From: Vibrio sp. FE10
Lineage (GTDB): Bacteria; Pseudomonadota; Gammaproteobacteria; Enterobacterales; Vibrionaceae
DNA: 64,000 nucleotides
NCBI RefSeq assembly: GCF_030297155.1
Contig: NZ_AP028068.1
Coordinates: 1,736,001 to 1,800,000, forward strand
Direction: 5' to 3'
Shown here: piece after piece, positions 39,563 through 48,876 of the stretch
How positions within the stretch are numbered: position 1 is the first letter of the stretch
How the letters are laid out: each line of letters opens with the position of its first letter
The notes under the pieces: generated by a model
Told to the model about the DNA's origin: nothing
Seen by the model: only the letters and a program-made list of their open reading frames with translations
Databases searched by the model: none
Program-made: the position numbers and the translations under genes

Positions 39563-41083
39563 ATGACCTATTCCAATTTACATATTTCACGAAATGGACA
39601 GCTATCACACATCATGGTCGATGACGTGACGACCTTGCCATCCATGTTTGTGTCTATTTTTGGGAGAAATGAGCTTAGCCGAAAAAGTTTGGGCACTCAG
39701 GAAAATATTCTTATTTCATTGCGCTTCTTTTACATTTATTACTACAAGAAATACAAGAGAACGTTCGATTATGATTTTTACCAGCGCAAGTACAACATTT
39801 CGACTTTCATTCATGAGCTTGATGGATTCTTCAACTACCTACTTGGTGAGCAACACCTTAATAGCAAAGAAGATATTATAGCCGTTGGGCACTTACATAC
39901 GGCCATTATAAAGGCAAACAAGGTTACCTATGGTGGTCATATAAGGTGTATTGGTCGCTTCATGCGGTATCTGAATTACCGATATATGAACTTGAAATAT
40001 CAAGACCTGTCTCCACTGGAAGCTCATGAGGTCAATACTGCAAACCATCAAGACCTTGTAGAAAAGTTAAAGAGCTTTAGTCGCCTAGAAGTTTCACAAA
40101 ATGAACCAGCAAGCAGATTCAAAAGTATTACGGAACAGCAGAGCATCAAGCTAAACAATATGCTTATCCCCTCTACCCCTACTTTCACTGACGAGGAAAC
40201 TGGTGAGCATTTCGAAGAAGTAATAAATCCACAAAATCCCTTTAAGGAAGGGTTTCTTCAGTATCGAAATTACCTAATGCACAGGCTGATGTTCGCATAT
40301 GGCTTACGAGTCGGTGAGGTGTTATTGCTTTCACTTGACTCAGTTGGGGAGACGTTACCAGATGCTCGCGGTAGCTCTCGATTCATCCTAATTGTCCAGA
40401 ATTTACCTGATGACGTTGTAGACCCAAGAAGAAGACCGCCTTCTATTAAGACACTACATTCTTACCGTGATATTGAGCTGACTGATGATGATTTCATCAT
40501 GTTTTCTATATACACGGAGCAATACCGTGCACCTTTATTTGAATTGAAAGGGATTGATGACCATGGGGTTATGTTTATCAAGGATAAAGGCGGTTTAACC
40601 CCCATCTCTTACGATGGAGTTCGCTCATTTTATAGGGACAAGATAGACCCTACTTTTATCGCTCTTCACCCTTATTACCGTAACGAATGCAAAAAAAACA
40701 TTAATTATATGGTGGCTTTAACTCCCCACGTTGGCCGACATACTTGGGCGTACATCACTCTAGAGTTTATCTACAACGAAATATTCAAAGAAAACTTAAT
40801 GATTGCTCGTGATTATGGCATTCGAGCTAGGATGCAAGGCGAATTGGATACTGCTGTTGAAAAACTCCGTTCATTGGGCGGTTGGTCTGTCAAAAGTAAG
40901 GTTCCACTCAAATACGCTTCACGATTCGTGGAAATAGTAAGTAACCAAAGCAACACGAAACGAACCAAGCGCGCTGATTGGCAGACTGCCATACCAGAAA
41001 GAGCTGCTTCGCAATATAAAGCTGAATCTACAGGAGATAATGGATATGACGAAGACATCCCATTCGACGACTTATTTAACTAG
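39563..41083 (+). CDS. Tyrosine recombinase, first of three (catalytic residues intact)
   Basis: 506 residues. An N-terminal helical SAM-like DNA-binding region, then a catalytic domain: Arg in AYGLRVGEVLLL (about 248), His-x-x-Arg in TPHVGRHTWAY (about 388-391), Trp in LGGWS, and nucleophile Tyr in PLKYASRF (about 450). The R-H-R-W-Y set is complete. It overlaps the next gene by 44 bp. The three-recombinase-plus-helper arrangement resembles gamma-mobile-trio or Tn554-like modules; which named protein this is I cannot decide. Confidence 0.88.
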   Translation: MTYSNLHISRNGQLSHIMVDDVTTLPSMFVSIFGRNELSRKSLGTQENILISLRFFYIYYYKKYKRTFDYDFYQRKYNISTFIHELDGFFNYLLGEQHLNSKEDIIAVGHLHTAIIKANKVTYGGHIRCIGRFMRYLNYRYMNLKYQDLSPLEAHEVNTANHQDLVEKLKSFSRLEVSQNEPASRFKSITEQQSIKLNNMLIPSTPTFTDEETGEHFEEVINPQNPFKEGFLQYRNYLMHRLMFAYGLRVGEVLLLSLDSVGETLPDARGSSRFILIVQNLPDDVVDPRRRPPSIKTLHSYRDIELTDDDFIMFSIYTEQYRAPLFELKGIDDHGVMFIKDKGGLTPISYDGVRSFYRDKIDPTFIALHPYYRNECKKNINYMVALTPHVGRHTWAYITLEFIYNEIFKENLMIARDYGIRARMQGELDTAVEKLRSLGGWSVKSKVPLKYASRFVEIVSNQSNTKRTKRADWQTAIPERAASQYKAESTGDNGYDEDIPFDDLFN

Positions 41084-42716
41084 TAACTCGGTACAAGGGT
41101 CGATTCCATCTCAAACGATATCTCCCCTATTTACGTCTGAACAGTTTCTTTGGATTGACGATATTAAGATACCATCAAGGCTCTACCTTGTGAGAGCAAC
41201 AGAGTTCGACGATCAATTTTTGAGTCTAACACCTAATGACTGGCGCTACCGATACTCGGGCGATAACAAAGCTATTCTTTTCAGTAATGGCTTACACTTT
41301 CGTAATTTGTCACCAGAAACAATCAAGCTCATCAAGTACCTCACAGTAGAGTATATTAAGGAAAACTCTGCAAGCGTTGCGGACAGGTTCGCGATGTTTG
41401 TTGCTATTACTTTTTCCGACATTGAATATGTTAGCCGCGAAAGCCTAATTGCGAAATTGCACCAACTTGTTGCGAAGGTTGACCGAAATCATTCAGACAA
41501 TAGCCAGTTCTACTACACGCTTTATGCCCTACGTAAATTAGAACGAGGCAAGTTCTTTAAAAGCACTGGTGATGAAGGCGACCTTGAAGATTTACTGTTG
41601 GAAGTTCCACGACCTCGTAATAGCAATTGGGGGCGTTATCAGAACTTAGATTTAGTTATCCCAGATGAAGTATGCCTAATGATTGAGAACGGCGTGCACC
41701 TATGGGCATCAAAGCTATGTCCAAAACTGGATAGTAAAGAAGCTAAGGTGGCACACTTAAAGAAAGTAAAGAAAGTTACTAACCTATGTGCTTTAAGGGA
41801 CTGCATCATTATTGGCATAGTCTATTACACGGGAGCACGGCCAGTTCAAATAGGTAAAATGGCCGGAGGTGATTATACCGTTGATACTGAAAATGAATAT
41901 GGGATGCGTTATTCGATGTTAGTCCCATATGCCAAGCAGACAAAGCTCACCATTAATCGCGTGCGTGTTGCCATTCCAGACGAGCTAGGGAAATTGGTCA
42001 CTCTATATAAATACTTAAGTGGGGTTGGCGATCAAGAGCAGTTGTTCTCTTCCGAGGTTTCTTCAACAAAAATGGTCGATAATTCGATCAAAAATATGCT
42101 CCTCAAATTCTCTTCCAGAGATATTCAAGAGGCTGTAAAAAATGATGGTTACGAGTTGCCTGTATACCCAGCGAGTCTATTTCGCCATAACGTTGGTCAC
42201 TCGATGGCGATGCTTGGTGCGAGCGCCGCTGAGATTTCTTATGTCTTGGGTCATTCCAACCATATCGTAGCAAATAGATATATTGCAGCTACCCCTGAAA
42301 TGTCTGACATCAGGGAACAGGCATTAGGTCGTAATCCTGTTTTCAAAAACATGATGGCTCTGATGTTGACTGGAAACTTAATCCACAGCACCAAATGGCA
42401 AGGCCGACGTGTTGCAGCATCAATTGGTGGGAAGTTACATCATCACCTCGGTGGTTGCAATTACGAAGAAAATATCTGCCCTTTCTCACAAGGCCGTGGA
42501 TGCTATGGGTGTATTTACTTTACTCCTTTTGCTGACGGCTATCATCACAAAGCTCTTGATTCACTCTTTGATGAGATAGATGAAATTCGTAACGTTGCCG
42601 ACGATGCTGGCCTAGTACACCATCCGCTATTAACCGAATTAATACGTCGTAAAGATCATGTACTTCAGGTAATGGCTCGAATTGAAATGGTTAATATTAA
42701 GGAAGAGGCTGTATAA
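41040..42716 (+). CDS. Tyrosine-recombinase-like protein, second of three (second Arg replaced)
   Basis: 558 residues. Catalytic-domain pattern: Arg in YYTGARPVQIGKM (about 267), then FRHNVGHSMAMLG, VLGHSNHIVANRYIAA with His and Tyr (about 413). In the H-x-x-R-H block the Arg position is Gly (HNVGH), so unaided catalysis is doubtful unless the Arg two residues earlier (FRH) substitutes. A Cys-rich segment (CNYEENICPFSQGRGCYGC) may bind zinc. AGGAG precedes ATG 41040/41046. Candidate GmtY-type protein. Confidence 0.8.
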   Translation: MDMTKTSHSTTYLTSNSVQGSIPSQTISPLFTSEQFLWIDDIKIPSRLYLVRATEFDDQFLSLTPNDWRYRYSGDNKAILFSNGLHFRNLSPETIKLIKYLTVEYIKENSASVADRFAMFVAITFSDIEYVSRESLIAKLHQLVAKVDRNHSDNSQFYYTLYALRKLERGKFFKSTGDEGDLEDLLLEVPRPRNSNWGRYQNLDLVIPDEVCLMIENGVHLWASKLCPKLDSKEAKVAHLKKVKKVTNLCALRDCIIIGIVYYTGARPVQIGKMAGGDYTVDTENEYGMRYSMLVPYAKQTKLTINRVRVAIPDELGKLVTLYKYLSGVGDQEQLFSSEVSSTKMVDNSIKNMLLKFSSRDIQEAVKNDGYELPVYPASLFRHNVGHSMAMLGASAAEISYVLGHSNHIVANRYIAATPEMSDIREQALGRNPVFKNMMALMLTGNLIHSTKWQGRRVAASIGGKLHHHLGGCNYEENICPFSQGRGCYGCIYFTPFADGYHHKALDSLFDEIDEIRNVADDAGLVHHPLLTELIRRKDHVLQVMARIEMVNIKEEAV

Positions 42717-45296
42717 ATGACTCGGGACATTACTGATCTGAAAAGTAAGCAAGCAAAGAACCTCGACGCATATGTTCATAAGTATAAGGCTGAATTTGAA
42801 AAGCGCCTTGCTTTCTACAATGCGGTTGGACTATTGAACTGGGATCAAGAGTCGTGGCATTTTGGAGAGAAAGGTGTCGCTTGGTTAAAAGAAACCAAAG
42901 ACCATGGTTTCCGATGGGATGAAGTATCTAATCGCGTCAAGGGGCTAAGTAAAATGAAGATAACCAAAGAGTATCAAGACTTTATGCGTGCCTACCAAAT
43001 GCATCTAGTCACTATTACCGATGGCTTACCCTCAGGCTCAAAACTGGATAAGCCATTACAGGTCATGAAACGGTGGTATTGGGAGATGGTTACTACAAAA
43101 GGTTTCACGCACCCGATGCATCTAACAGCCGATATTATTCATGCTGCAATGGACCGTCATAAGGAGGCCTCGAATAGCCCGGAAAATGTAAGTGACTATT
43201 GTGATGTTGCCGTAAGTATTATTACACAGCTTCGTCGGTACGACTTGTTCACTGTGAATATCGAAGTTGAGAATAAACACGAATATCGCAACTCATCTGT
43301 TGGTACAAAGGCAAAGAAAAAGGCTCAAGCGTTAAGCCCAGAAGACACTGACGACAAGAAGCTGATTTCAATCCGTGCTTTCATGGCTGTCATTGAATTG
43401 ATAGCACTAGCTGAAAACGACTATCAGCGTATCTTTTATAACATGTTGCTTCTTTGCATCATCTGTGGCTTTCGCTTTCAAGAAATTATGACGATTAACA
43501 TGGATTCATTAGTTAAAAGGGAAATCACAGATGAGAATAAACGTCAGCATGCCGTTGACCAAGGCTGGCCTACTTACAAGTTAGGTATCGAGTATCTGGG
43601 CGCAAAAAAAGCAGGTTGGCGAATTCATTGGCTAGCACCTACCTCTTATCCGGTCATTGAGATGATCTATAAACAGGTCGAAAAGTTAACCGAAGGCTAC
43701 CGTAACACAATCAAAGGTTTCAGAGATTCTAATTTTACAAACTACTTACCTAGCAAGGTTGATGAGCTTCCTTATGACGAAATAGAGTGTCGTGAGCTTG
43801 ATGGGATCATGTTTACTGGTACGGGTGGGACGCGGAATGTTCTGCATAAGTCAATTTGTGTCTCAATGGAAAAGTTTGCTGGTCATGAGCCTATTATTAT
43901 CCCTGTTCATAAACAGTTGAAAAAATACTATTTCACGAAAGAGCAGTTGAATGACTACGTCTATCAACGCTATTCCAAAACCAAGAACTTCACGAATGGG
44001 CATCAGTGTGTATTGTCAGTAAAGGACAGCGGTGACTTTGTGCATTTTAACTATGAAGACTTGATGTTCATTATGCCAGAAGGTGCCTTTAGTATTATTA
44101 ATAATTTTGTGTCATTACAGAGCATTGTGCCTTTAGACGAGCACTCTGTTGAGGCATGGTTAGGCGGCTCCACAAATAAACGCAAATCTATCTTCGATTA
44201 CTTTAATTTGTTCGAGGATGATGGATCTCGTATCGTACTTAAAAAGCACGTACCGAGGCACAATATCAATACTTTCTTAGCGATCGCAGGCGTGACTGAT
44301 CACATCCAAGCTATTTTGATGGGTCGTGTTGATATAACCCAGAATAAACATTATCAGCACCAAGTCGAATCACAGTCCTACCAGACAGCTTCATTGGCAG
44401 TGACCATGCTGGAGAAGGCTTACGACGAAAATAAAAAGGCACTTTCAAAGAATGACCAGCTACCCCTTTTTAATACCGAAGGTGAACCAACAACTCTTCC
44501 AAATCCTACTTTTCCAGCCGATCAAGAACCGCCTAAGTCAGAGGTTAGTCGCCGGATGTCAGCTCTCGCCAGATCTGCTAGATCAATAAAGAATACAGGT
44601 GTTGCTAACGTTAGAGCGTCAACCTCAATAGCGATAGACCCTAACCTGAGCACTGAGCATAATCTTAAGCAAAATATGCAGACCTTTGGTGAAACAACTG
44701 CTGAAGTAGCTGATTACTTGGAGGGTGCGATATCAGATAAGTTCCTCCCTGAGCTTAAAACTGCTCATGACAAACTAGTAGAACAAGGCTTGATTCAAAA
44801 AGCAAAAGGATTATTGGAGCGGCATGCAAAGCTTTATCCTCTTGGCTTTGGTGCTTGCACCCGTGACGTAGCGCGCTGGGGTTGCCCCCATGCAATGAAA
44901 TGCCAGTCAGGATTGCCATGTGGGTACTTCTCTCTAACAGGTCGTTTGGGCGAAGCTGAGGAAGTATCTCGACGTCTGGTTATCAAGCAAGATGAGGTTA
45001 TTACGATTCGTAAACTTGCTGAAGATGACTCTAACTTCAAGTTGGCACTTGAAGAGCAAGAAGAGGCACTTCTTGTACTTAAAGCTCTCGAAGAAGATGC
45101 TATTGAAACTCAAAGCACTAAGAAACTGGTCGATCTTATGTCGGATGACCCAAACAATCCACTAGCCCGAATCATGGTGCGAATTAACGAGCAAATGCTA
45201 ATTGGTAAGACCCCAAGAACCCTTGCAGATCTGTTCTTTATCGAACAGAAACGCTTAGAGAGAGATTCAGTACAGAAGGAAGATAATAATGGCTAA
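42717..45296 (+). CDS. Large tyrosine-recombinase-like protein, third of three
   Basis: 859 residues, start codon directly after the previous stop. Arg in CGFRFQEIMTI (about 257); KKHVPRHNINTFLAIAG then AILMGRVDITQNKHYQH provides the RH...T and terminal Tyr pattern of integrases with a PRHxxNT motif. The C-terminal 250 residues include a Cys cluster (CTRDVARWGCPHAMKCQSGLPC style, about 715-735) and helices. Candidate GmtZ-type integrase. It overlaps the next gene by 8 bp. Confidence 0.78.
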   Translation: MTRDITDLKSKQAKNLDAYVHKYKAEFEKRLAFYNAVGLLNWDQESWHFGEKGVAWLKETKDHGFRWDEVSNRVKGLSKMKITKEYQDFMRAYQMHLVTITDGLPSGSKLDKPLQVMKRWYWEMVTTKGFTHPMHLTADIIHAAMDRHKEASNSPENVSDYCDVAVSIITQLRRYDLFTVNIEVENKHEYRNSSVGTKAKKKAQALSPEDTDDKKLISIRAFMAVIELIALAENDYQRIFYNMLLLCIICGFRFQEIMTINMDSLVKREITDENKRQHAVDQGWPTYKLGIEYLGAKKAGWRIHWLAPTSYPVIEMIYKQVEKLTEGYRNTIKGFRDSNFTNYLPSKVDELPYDEIECRELDGIMFTGTGGTRNVLHKSICVSMEKFAGHEPIIIPVHKQLKKYYFTKEQLNDYVYQRYSKTKNFTNGHQCVLSVKDSGDFVHFNYEDLMFIMPEGAFSIINNFVSLQSIVPLDEHSVEAWLGGSTNKRKSIFDYFNLFEDDGSRIVLKKHVPRHNINTFLAIAGVTDHIQAILMGRVDITQNKHYQHQVESQSYQTASLAVTMLEKAYDENKKALSKNDQLPLFNTEGEPTTLPNPTFPADQEPPKSEVSRRMSALARSARSIKNTGVANVRASTSIAIDPNLSTEHNLKQNMQTFGETTAEVADYLEGAISDKFLPELKTAHDKLVEQGLIQKAKGLLERHAKLYPLGFGACTRDVARWGCPHAMKCQSGLPCGYFSLTGRLGEAEEVSRRLVIKQDEVITIRKLAEDDSNFKLALEEQEEALLVLKALEEDAIETQSTKKLVDLMSDDPNNPLARIMVRINEQMLIGKTPRTLADLFFIEQKRLERDSVQKEDNNG

Positions 45297-45786
45297 GACG
45301 CCACGTAGTCGAAATGCAGATGACAAAGTGATTCAGGGAGCGGAGCTTACTGCTTACATCAAGGCTGAACTACAAGCCATGGTTCGTGAGGGGCTTGATA
45401 AATCTCCTATCCAACCAGCTACGCTTCATGCACGTTTGAAAACCAAAGGCATCATCAAAGGTGGAATTAGTACCCTGACCTCCCGCAGAGACATCATCAA
45501 TGAATATAAACTTCGTCAGCATAATAATCACGAGGATGGCAAGCGAGAGTTAACTGCTGAAGAGAGAGCTATGTTAACGAATGGGCGAACTGGAGCCGCT
45601 TATATCAGTAAGGCTGACCGCCTTGATAGTGAGTTGAAAGACTACAAGGCAAGGTATGAACGGAACATCTTAGCTGTCACAGACATCATAGAATATGTTG
45701 ACCTCCAGAGTCCTATCAACGTTGAGAGTTTACTTGCTGATGACCTAATTAGGGAATTGGCTGAACGCAAGAGGAACGGGAAATGA
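45289..45786 (+). CDS. Small helper of the recombinase operon (GmtX/TnpC-like)
   Basis: 165 residues, basic N-terminus, then a helix-turn-helix-like stretch (IQPATLHARLKTKGIIKGGISTLTSRRDIINEYK) and a long charged helix (YISKADRLDSELKDYKARYERNI). It resembles the small coiled-coil partner (TnpC or GmtX) of multi-recombinase elements. Start overlaps the 859-residue gene. The role as accessory DNA-binding factor is inferred from context. Confidence 0.7.
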   Translation: MAKTPRSRNADDKVIQGAELTAYIKAELQAMVREGLDKSPIQPATLHARLKTKGIIKGGISTLTSRRDIINEYKLRQHNNHEDGKRELTAEERAMLTNGRTGAAYISKADRLDSELKDYKARYERNILAVTDIIEYVDLQSPINVESLLADDLIRELAERKRNGK

Positions 45787-45970
45787 CGAGAAGAATTGCC
45801 GCATAGACTTCATAACTGGACTAAGGCAAAAACGTGAATCTATTATCATTACACTTGACCACCATGGATGGATTAATAAGCAAACTTCATGTTGAGGTTA
45901 CCCCTAGCTCTACTCCAAGCTTTGCATACTCAAACCTCTAGGGATTCTAATACAGCACTCTTACAAGGCT

Positions 45971-46003
45971 AAATCGGTAAGCTGAAGAAGTGATTACCGA
46001 TTT
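45971..46003. terminator. Hairpin between convergent genes
   Basis: AAATCGGTAA pairs perfectly with TTACCGATTT over 13 nt; no strong T tract. Confidence 0.4.
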
Positions 46004-46013
46004 ACTGTAGTGT

Positions 46014-47213
46014 TTAGATATTTGTAGCGTGAACAACTCTTACAAAATACTCAAACAACCCAACTCTGAATAACCGAGTCGAAGTCGCTGAATTCTTATA
46101 AATGCGTCCTCTGGCATCTAATTCCATTACCGAGCAACTTTCCCAGTGCTTGGCATCTTTACTATAATCAAGACTTCCCAAGATTTTACCAGCCGTTTTC
46201 AGATCGTTTAATGTAGCCCCACCACTAACTAAGCGATGGATCGTTAGCCCTAGTGCTTGCCAAACTTGCGGAGACAAATGGTATCCTGATCGGTTATTAG
46301 CGAATGCTTCATTTAATTGTTGTAGCCATGATTTTAAAAAGACAGCAACCTTACTGACATAATCATCAGACAGGACAGAAGCAAGGCTTACTCCACTAGC
46401 TAACGTAACGTCTTTAGACATCTTACTGTACTCTTGAGTGCCAACACCTGCGGCAGCGCCAACGATCAATTTGAATAGAACATATTGCGTAGTGATATAT
46501 TGCTCTGAAACCTTCACATGTTTCGAGTCAAAACTTACTCCGCCGTAAGATTCGATGCTGGCCTTTTCAATTAATTGATCAATCGAATCTTTTAAGGGAA
46601 AATCATTATCAAGCAGTAAGGTATTACCATCACTAAGGTGAGGAAGACTTAAAGCAGAATCAAATACTTGGCCTTTTTTGAATAACTCAATGACATGGTT
46701 AACATCTAAGCCATTCTCATCGTCAAACAAGATTCGGATTTCAACGTTCTCCATCGCTAAACGCTGCCTAAGTTCGCTCTTTTGATTCGCTTCTTTTACG
46801 CTCAGCCTTGAACTAAGCAAAAAGGTCTTACTCCCTAGAAGCTTGCAAACTGCCACTAAGCACAAAACATTGCCAACAATACATGTATCTGATGAGTTAT
46901 AACTCAACGTGGACATTGAATGAGAAGCTTTCAGAATACTCGGCTTTCCCATAACCGCAAACGTTAGTGATAATGGTGCTCCTACCCTGCTTTCAATCAC
47001 CACTTTTTCTAATTCAGCCTGAATGGTTTGAACCTTAGTTGCATTTTTTGAGTTAACCGCTGAATCCGCCACCCATTTAAGTTCAGGTAATAAGCTTTCC
47101 GTAGAAAAATACTCACTAACTTCAACCATTGGCAGAGTAGTAATGAGAGTTTTTTGAGTCCGATCTTTCATGGCAAGTAACATACCAGTAATTTTTTTAT
47201 CTACAATTCTCAA
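46014..47213 (-). CDS. Divergent DGQHR/DndB-like (ParB-fold) protein
   Basis: 399 residues. The order of conserved blocks resembles DGQHR-domain proteins: a segment where DGQHR would stand reads VGNVLCLVAVCKLLGS (motif lost), then VEIRILFDDENGLDVNHVIELF, KDSIDQLIEKASIESYGGVSF and TQYVLFKLIVGAAAG. DndB of DNA phosphorothioation islands belongs to this group, but no other dnd gene is present. It is divergent from a ParB-like protein with a palindrome between. The family call is tentative. Confidence 0.5.
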   Translation of the reverse strand: MRIVDKKITGMLLAMKDRTQKTLITTLPMVEVSEYFSTESLLPELKWVADSAVNSKNATKVQTIQAELEKVVIESRVGAPLSLTFAVMGKPSILKASHSMSTLSYNSSDTCIVGNVLCLVAVCKLLGSKTFLLSSRLSVKEANQKSELRQRLAMENVEIRILFDDENGLDVNHVIELFKKGQVFDSALSLPHLSDGNTLLLDNDFPLKDSIDQLIEKASIESYGGVSFDSKHVKVSEQYITTQYVLFKLIVGAAAGVGTQEYSKMSKDVTLASGVSLASVLSDDYVSKVAVFLKSWLQQLNEAFANNRSGYHLSPQVWQALGLTIHRLVSGGATLNDLKTAGKILGSLDYSKDAKHWESCSVMELDARGRIYKNSATSTRLFRVGLFEYFVRVVHATNI

Positions 47214-47264
47214 TGTTTTTCATCCACTTATCTGATAAACGGAGTCTAAAAGAAAAATTTAATT

Positions 47265-47288
47265 TGATCTGACGCGCATGTCGGATCA
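47265..47288. promoter_or_regulatory. Palindromic candidate operator between divergent genes
   Basis: TGATC-T-GAC, six bases, GTC-G-GATCA: a 24-bp near-perfect dyad, 52 bp from one start and 79 bp from the other. Confidence 0.5.
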
Positions 47289-47366
47289 ATAATTAACCCT
47301 AGATTACTTCATTTGTGGCAGTTAGTCATCATTTTGCCACAACACAACAATTCAAAGGGTTTGCTC

Positions 47367-48602
47367 ATGACAGACAAGAAAACAGATACTTTCGATGAGA
47401 TCTCTGATGAAGTATTGGAGAAATCCATCGTTGATGTTTTATTAGCGCAATACAGCAAAAACGAAACGGTAAGTACGAGTTATATTGCGAGTTCCAAAAG
47501 ATTACTTGAAACCTCTTCAAGTATTTTGCCAAACGATAAGAAGGAAGAGATTTTTAAGTCGAAAGCTCGGTATTACTCCGGGATCAAAGAGATTGAGACA
47601 ACCCTCAAGCACACCGTCATTTACGTTAGCTCTCACTTAGCGCGTGACATGCTGGAGTTATCTAGACGAGGAGCTATAAACCCAGAGCACAAGAACCGTA
47701 AGATAAGTAAGTTAAAAGTTCAGAAATACGCTGAGGCAATGAAAGAAGGGAAATGGTGCCTCACTGGTGAGCCAATCATCATGTCTGATGATGGAGAAAT
47801 ACTCAATGGACATCACCGCCTGAAAGCTTCAATTGAGTCAAACGTTGGGTTTATTGCTCCAATCACCTACGGAGTGACGGATGATGTATCGTTTGCCACT
47901 ATTGATGTGGGCAACGTTCGTTCTAGATCTCAAGTATTGGAAATGGCAGGCGTGGATGTAAATGCCAATGTTCTTTCTCGTGTTGCCATGCTTGCAAAAG
48001 CTTTTGAACAAACCAATAATGAGTTTGCATTTCGTGGAACTCAAGGTACATCGTTTCAACCTTCAGAGATAATGACATATGTCGGGGAAAATAAAGAACT
48101 CGCATTGTCGGTCGAGTTTGTCACAGGCGTGGTTAAACGCTATAAGTTAGAAAGCCAAGTATCAGAAACTATTTATGCTTTTGCACACTACCTGATTAAG
48201 CAGAAGCTCAAAGATAGCGTATTCAATGAAACGCTCCCTATTTCACCTGAAACCTACCTAACACGGATTATCTCCTCTTTGGGGCTAGAGTCAGAAAGTG
48301 ATATTGAGTATCAAGTGCGCAATTATTTACAATCACTTGTGCGTGAATCAACTTCTTACTCCTTGCTATGTAAGCTCTCTGCGATTTTCAAAGGTTGGAA
48401 CATGCTTTTGGGTATACCTGTCGCTGGCAATAAGATCAGTATTCGTCGTGTCGCTCGTTTTAGAAAAGATGACGAAGGTAACAAAATCCCCATGCCTGCT
48501 GCTGGAAACATAAACGAACCTTTTACTGTTCCATGCATAACCAAAGGAAAGGTTCCGAAAGCAATTCAAAAGCAGGGTAATATAAAAATTATTCAACGAT
48601 AA
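47367..48602 (+). CDS. ParB/sulfiredoxin-fold protein with NGHHR motif
   Basis: 411 residues from ATG 47367 (AAAGGG upstream; the frame extends to TTG 47313). Core: KYAEAMKEGKWCLTGEPIIM, DDGEILNGHHRLKASIES, then FATIDVGNVRSRSQVLEMAGV, typical of phage and plasmid ParB-N-like proteins that carry the DGQHR-type nucleotide site. The C-terminal half is helical. The function is unknown; the fold includes CTPases, nucleases and DNA-modification regulators. Paired with the divergent DGQHR-like gene. Confidence 0.72.
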   Translation: MTDKKTDTFDEISDEVLEKSIVDVLLAQYSKNETVSTSYIASSKRLLETSSSILPNDKKEEIFKSKARYYSGIKEIETTLKHTVIYVSSHLARDMLELSRRGAINPEHKNRKISKLKVQKYAEAMKEGKWCLTGEPIIMSDDGEILNGHHRLKASIESNVGFIAPITYGVTDDVSFATIDVGNVRSRSQVLEMAGVDVNANVLSRVAMLAKAFEQTNNEFAFRGTQGTSFQPSEIMTYVGENKELALSVEFVTGVVKRYKLESQVSETIYAFAHYLIKQKLKDSVFNETLPISPETYLTRIISSLGLESESDIEYQVRNYLQSLVRESTSYSLLCKLSAIFKGWNMLLGIPVAGNKISIRRVARFRKDDEGNKIPMPAAGNINEPFTVPCITKGKVPKAIQKQGNIKIIQR

Positions 48603-48620
48603 CAATTGCATGGTAAAGAT

Positions 48621-48782
48621 ATGGACTTAATACTGACAAAGGAGCAAATAAAAACTCTTATACATCTGGTAAAAGTCGAAATGAGTGGGGTTTGTGGAGA
48701 TAGAGGATACGAAGAACTGTCAGCACTAAAGAGCATCCTTGAGTCTCAGTTAGAGCAATCGTCATCCACAAAACGAACATGA
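48621..48782 (+). CDS. Small 53-residue protein after the ParB-like gene
   Basis: MDLILTKEQIKTLIHLVKVE, then a helix ELSALKSILESQLEQ. It starts 18 bp after the upstream stop, so it is likely co-transcribed. No family recognised; small helical, perhaps a partner of the ParB-like protein. Confidence 0.5.
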   Translation: MDLILTKEQIKTLIHLVKVEMSGVCGDRGYEELSALKSILESQLEQSSSTKRT

Positions 48783-48810
48783 AATTAGAATGAGTCTAAC
48801 AGGTAGACCC

Positions 48811-48852
48811 TTGATTTCAGATAATAAGTGCGGCATTTATGGAGGGCAATAC
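48811..48852 (+). repeat. Imperfect direct repeat, right copy
   Basis: AGACCCTTGATTT at 48814-48826, AATAAGTGCGG at 48822-48833 region and TTTATGGAGGGCAATA, matching the blocks at 31788-31850. Lies between the ParB-like operon and hsdR. Confidence 0.45.
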
Positions 48853-48867
48853 TACACATATTGCCCT
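48843..48867. terminator. Hairpin between the ParB-like operon and hsdR
   Basis: AGGGCAATA pairs perfectly with TATTGCCCT over 7 nt, between convergent genes. Confidence 0.6.
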
Positions 48868-48876
48868 TTACTCTAC

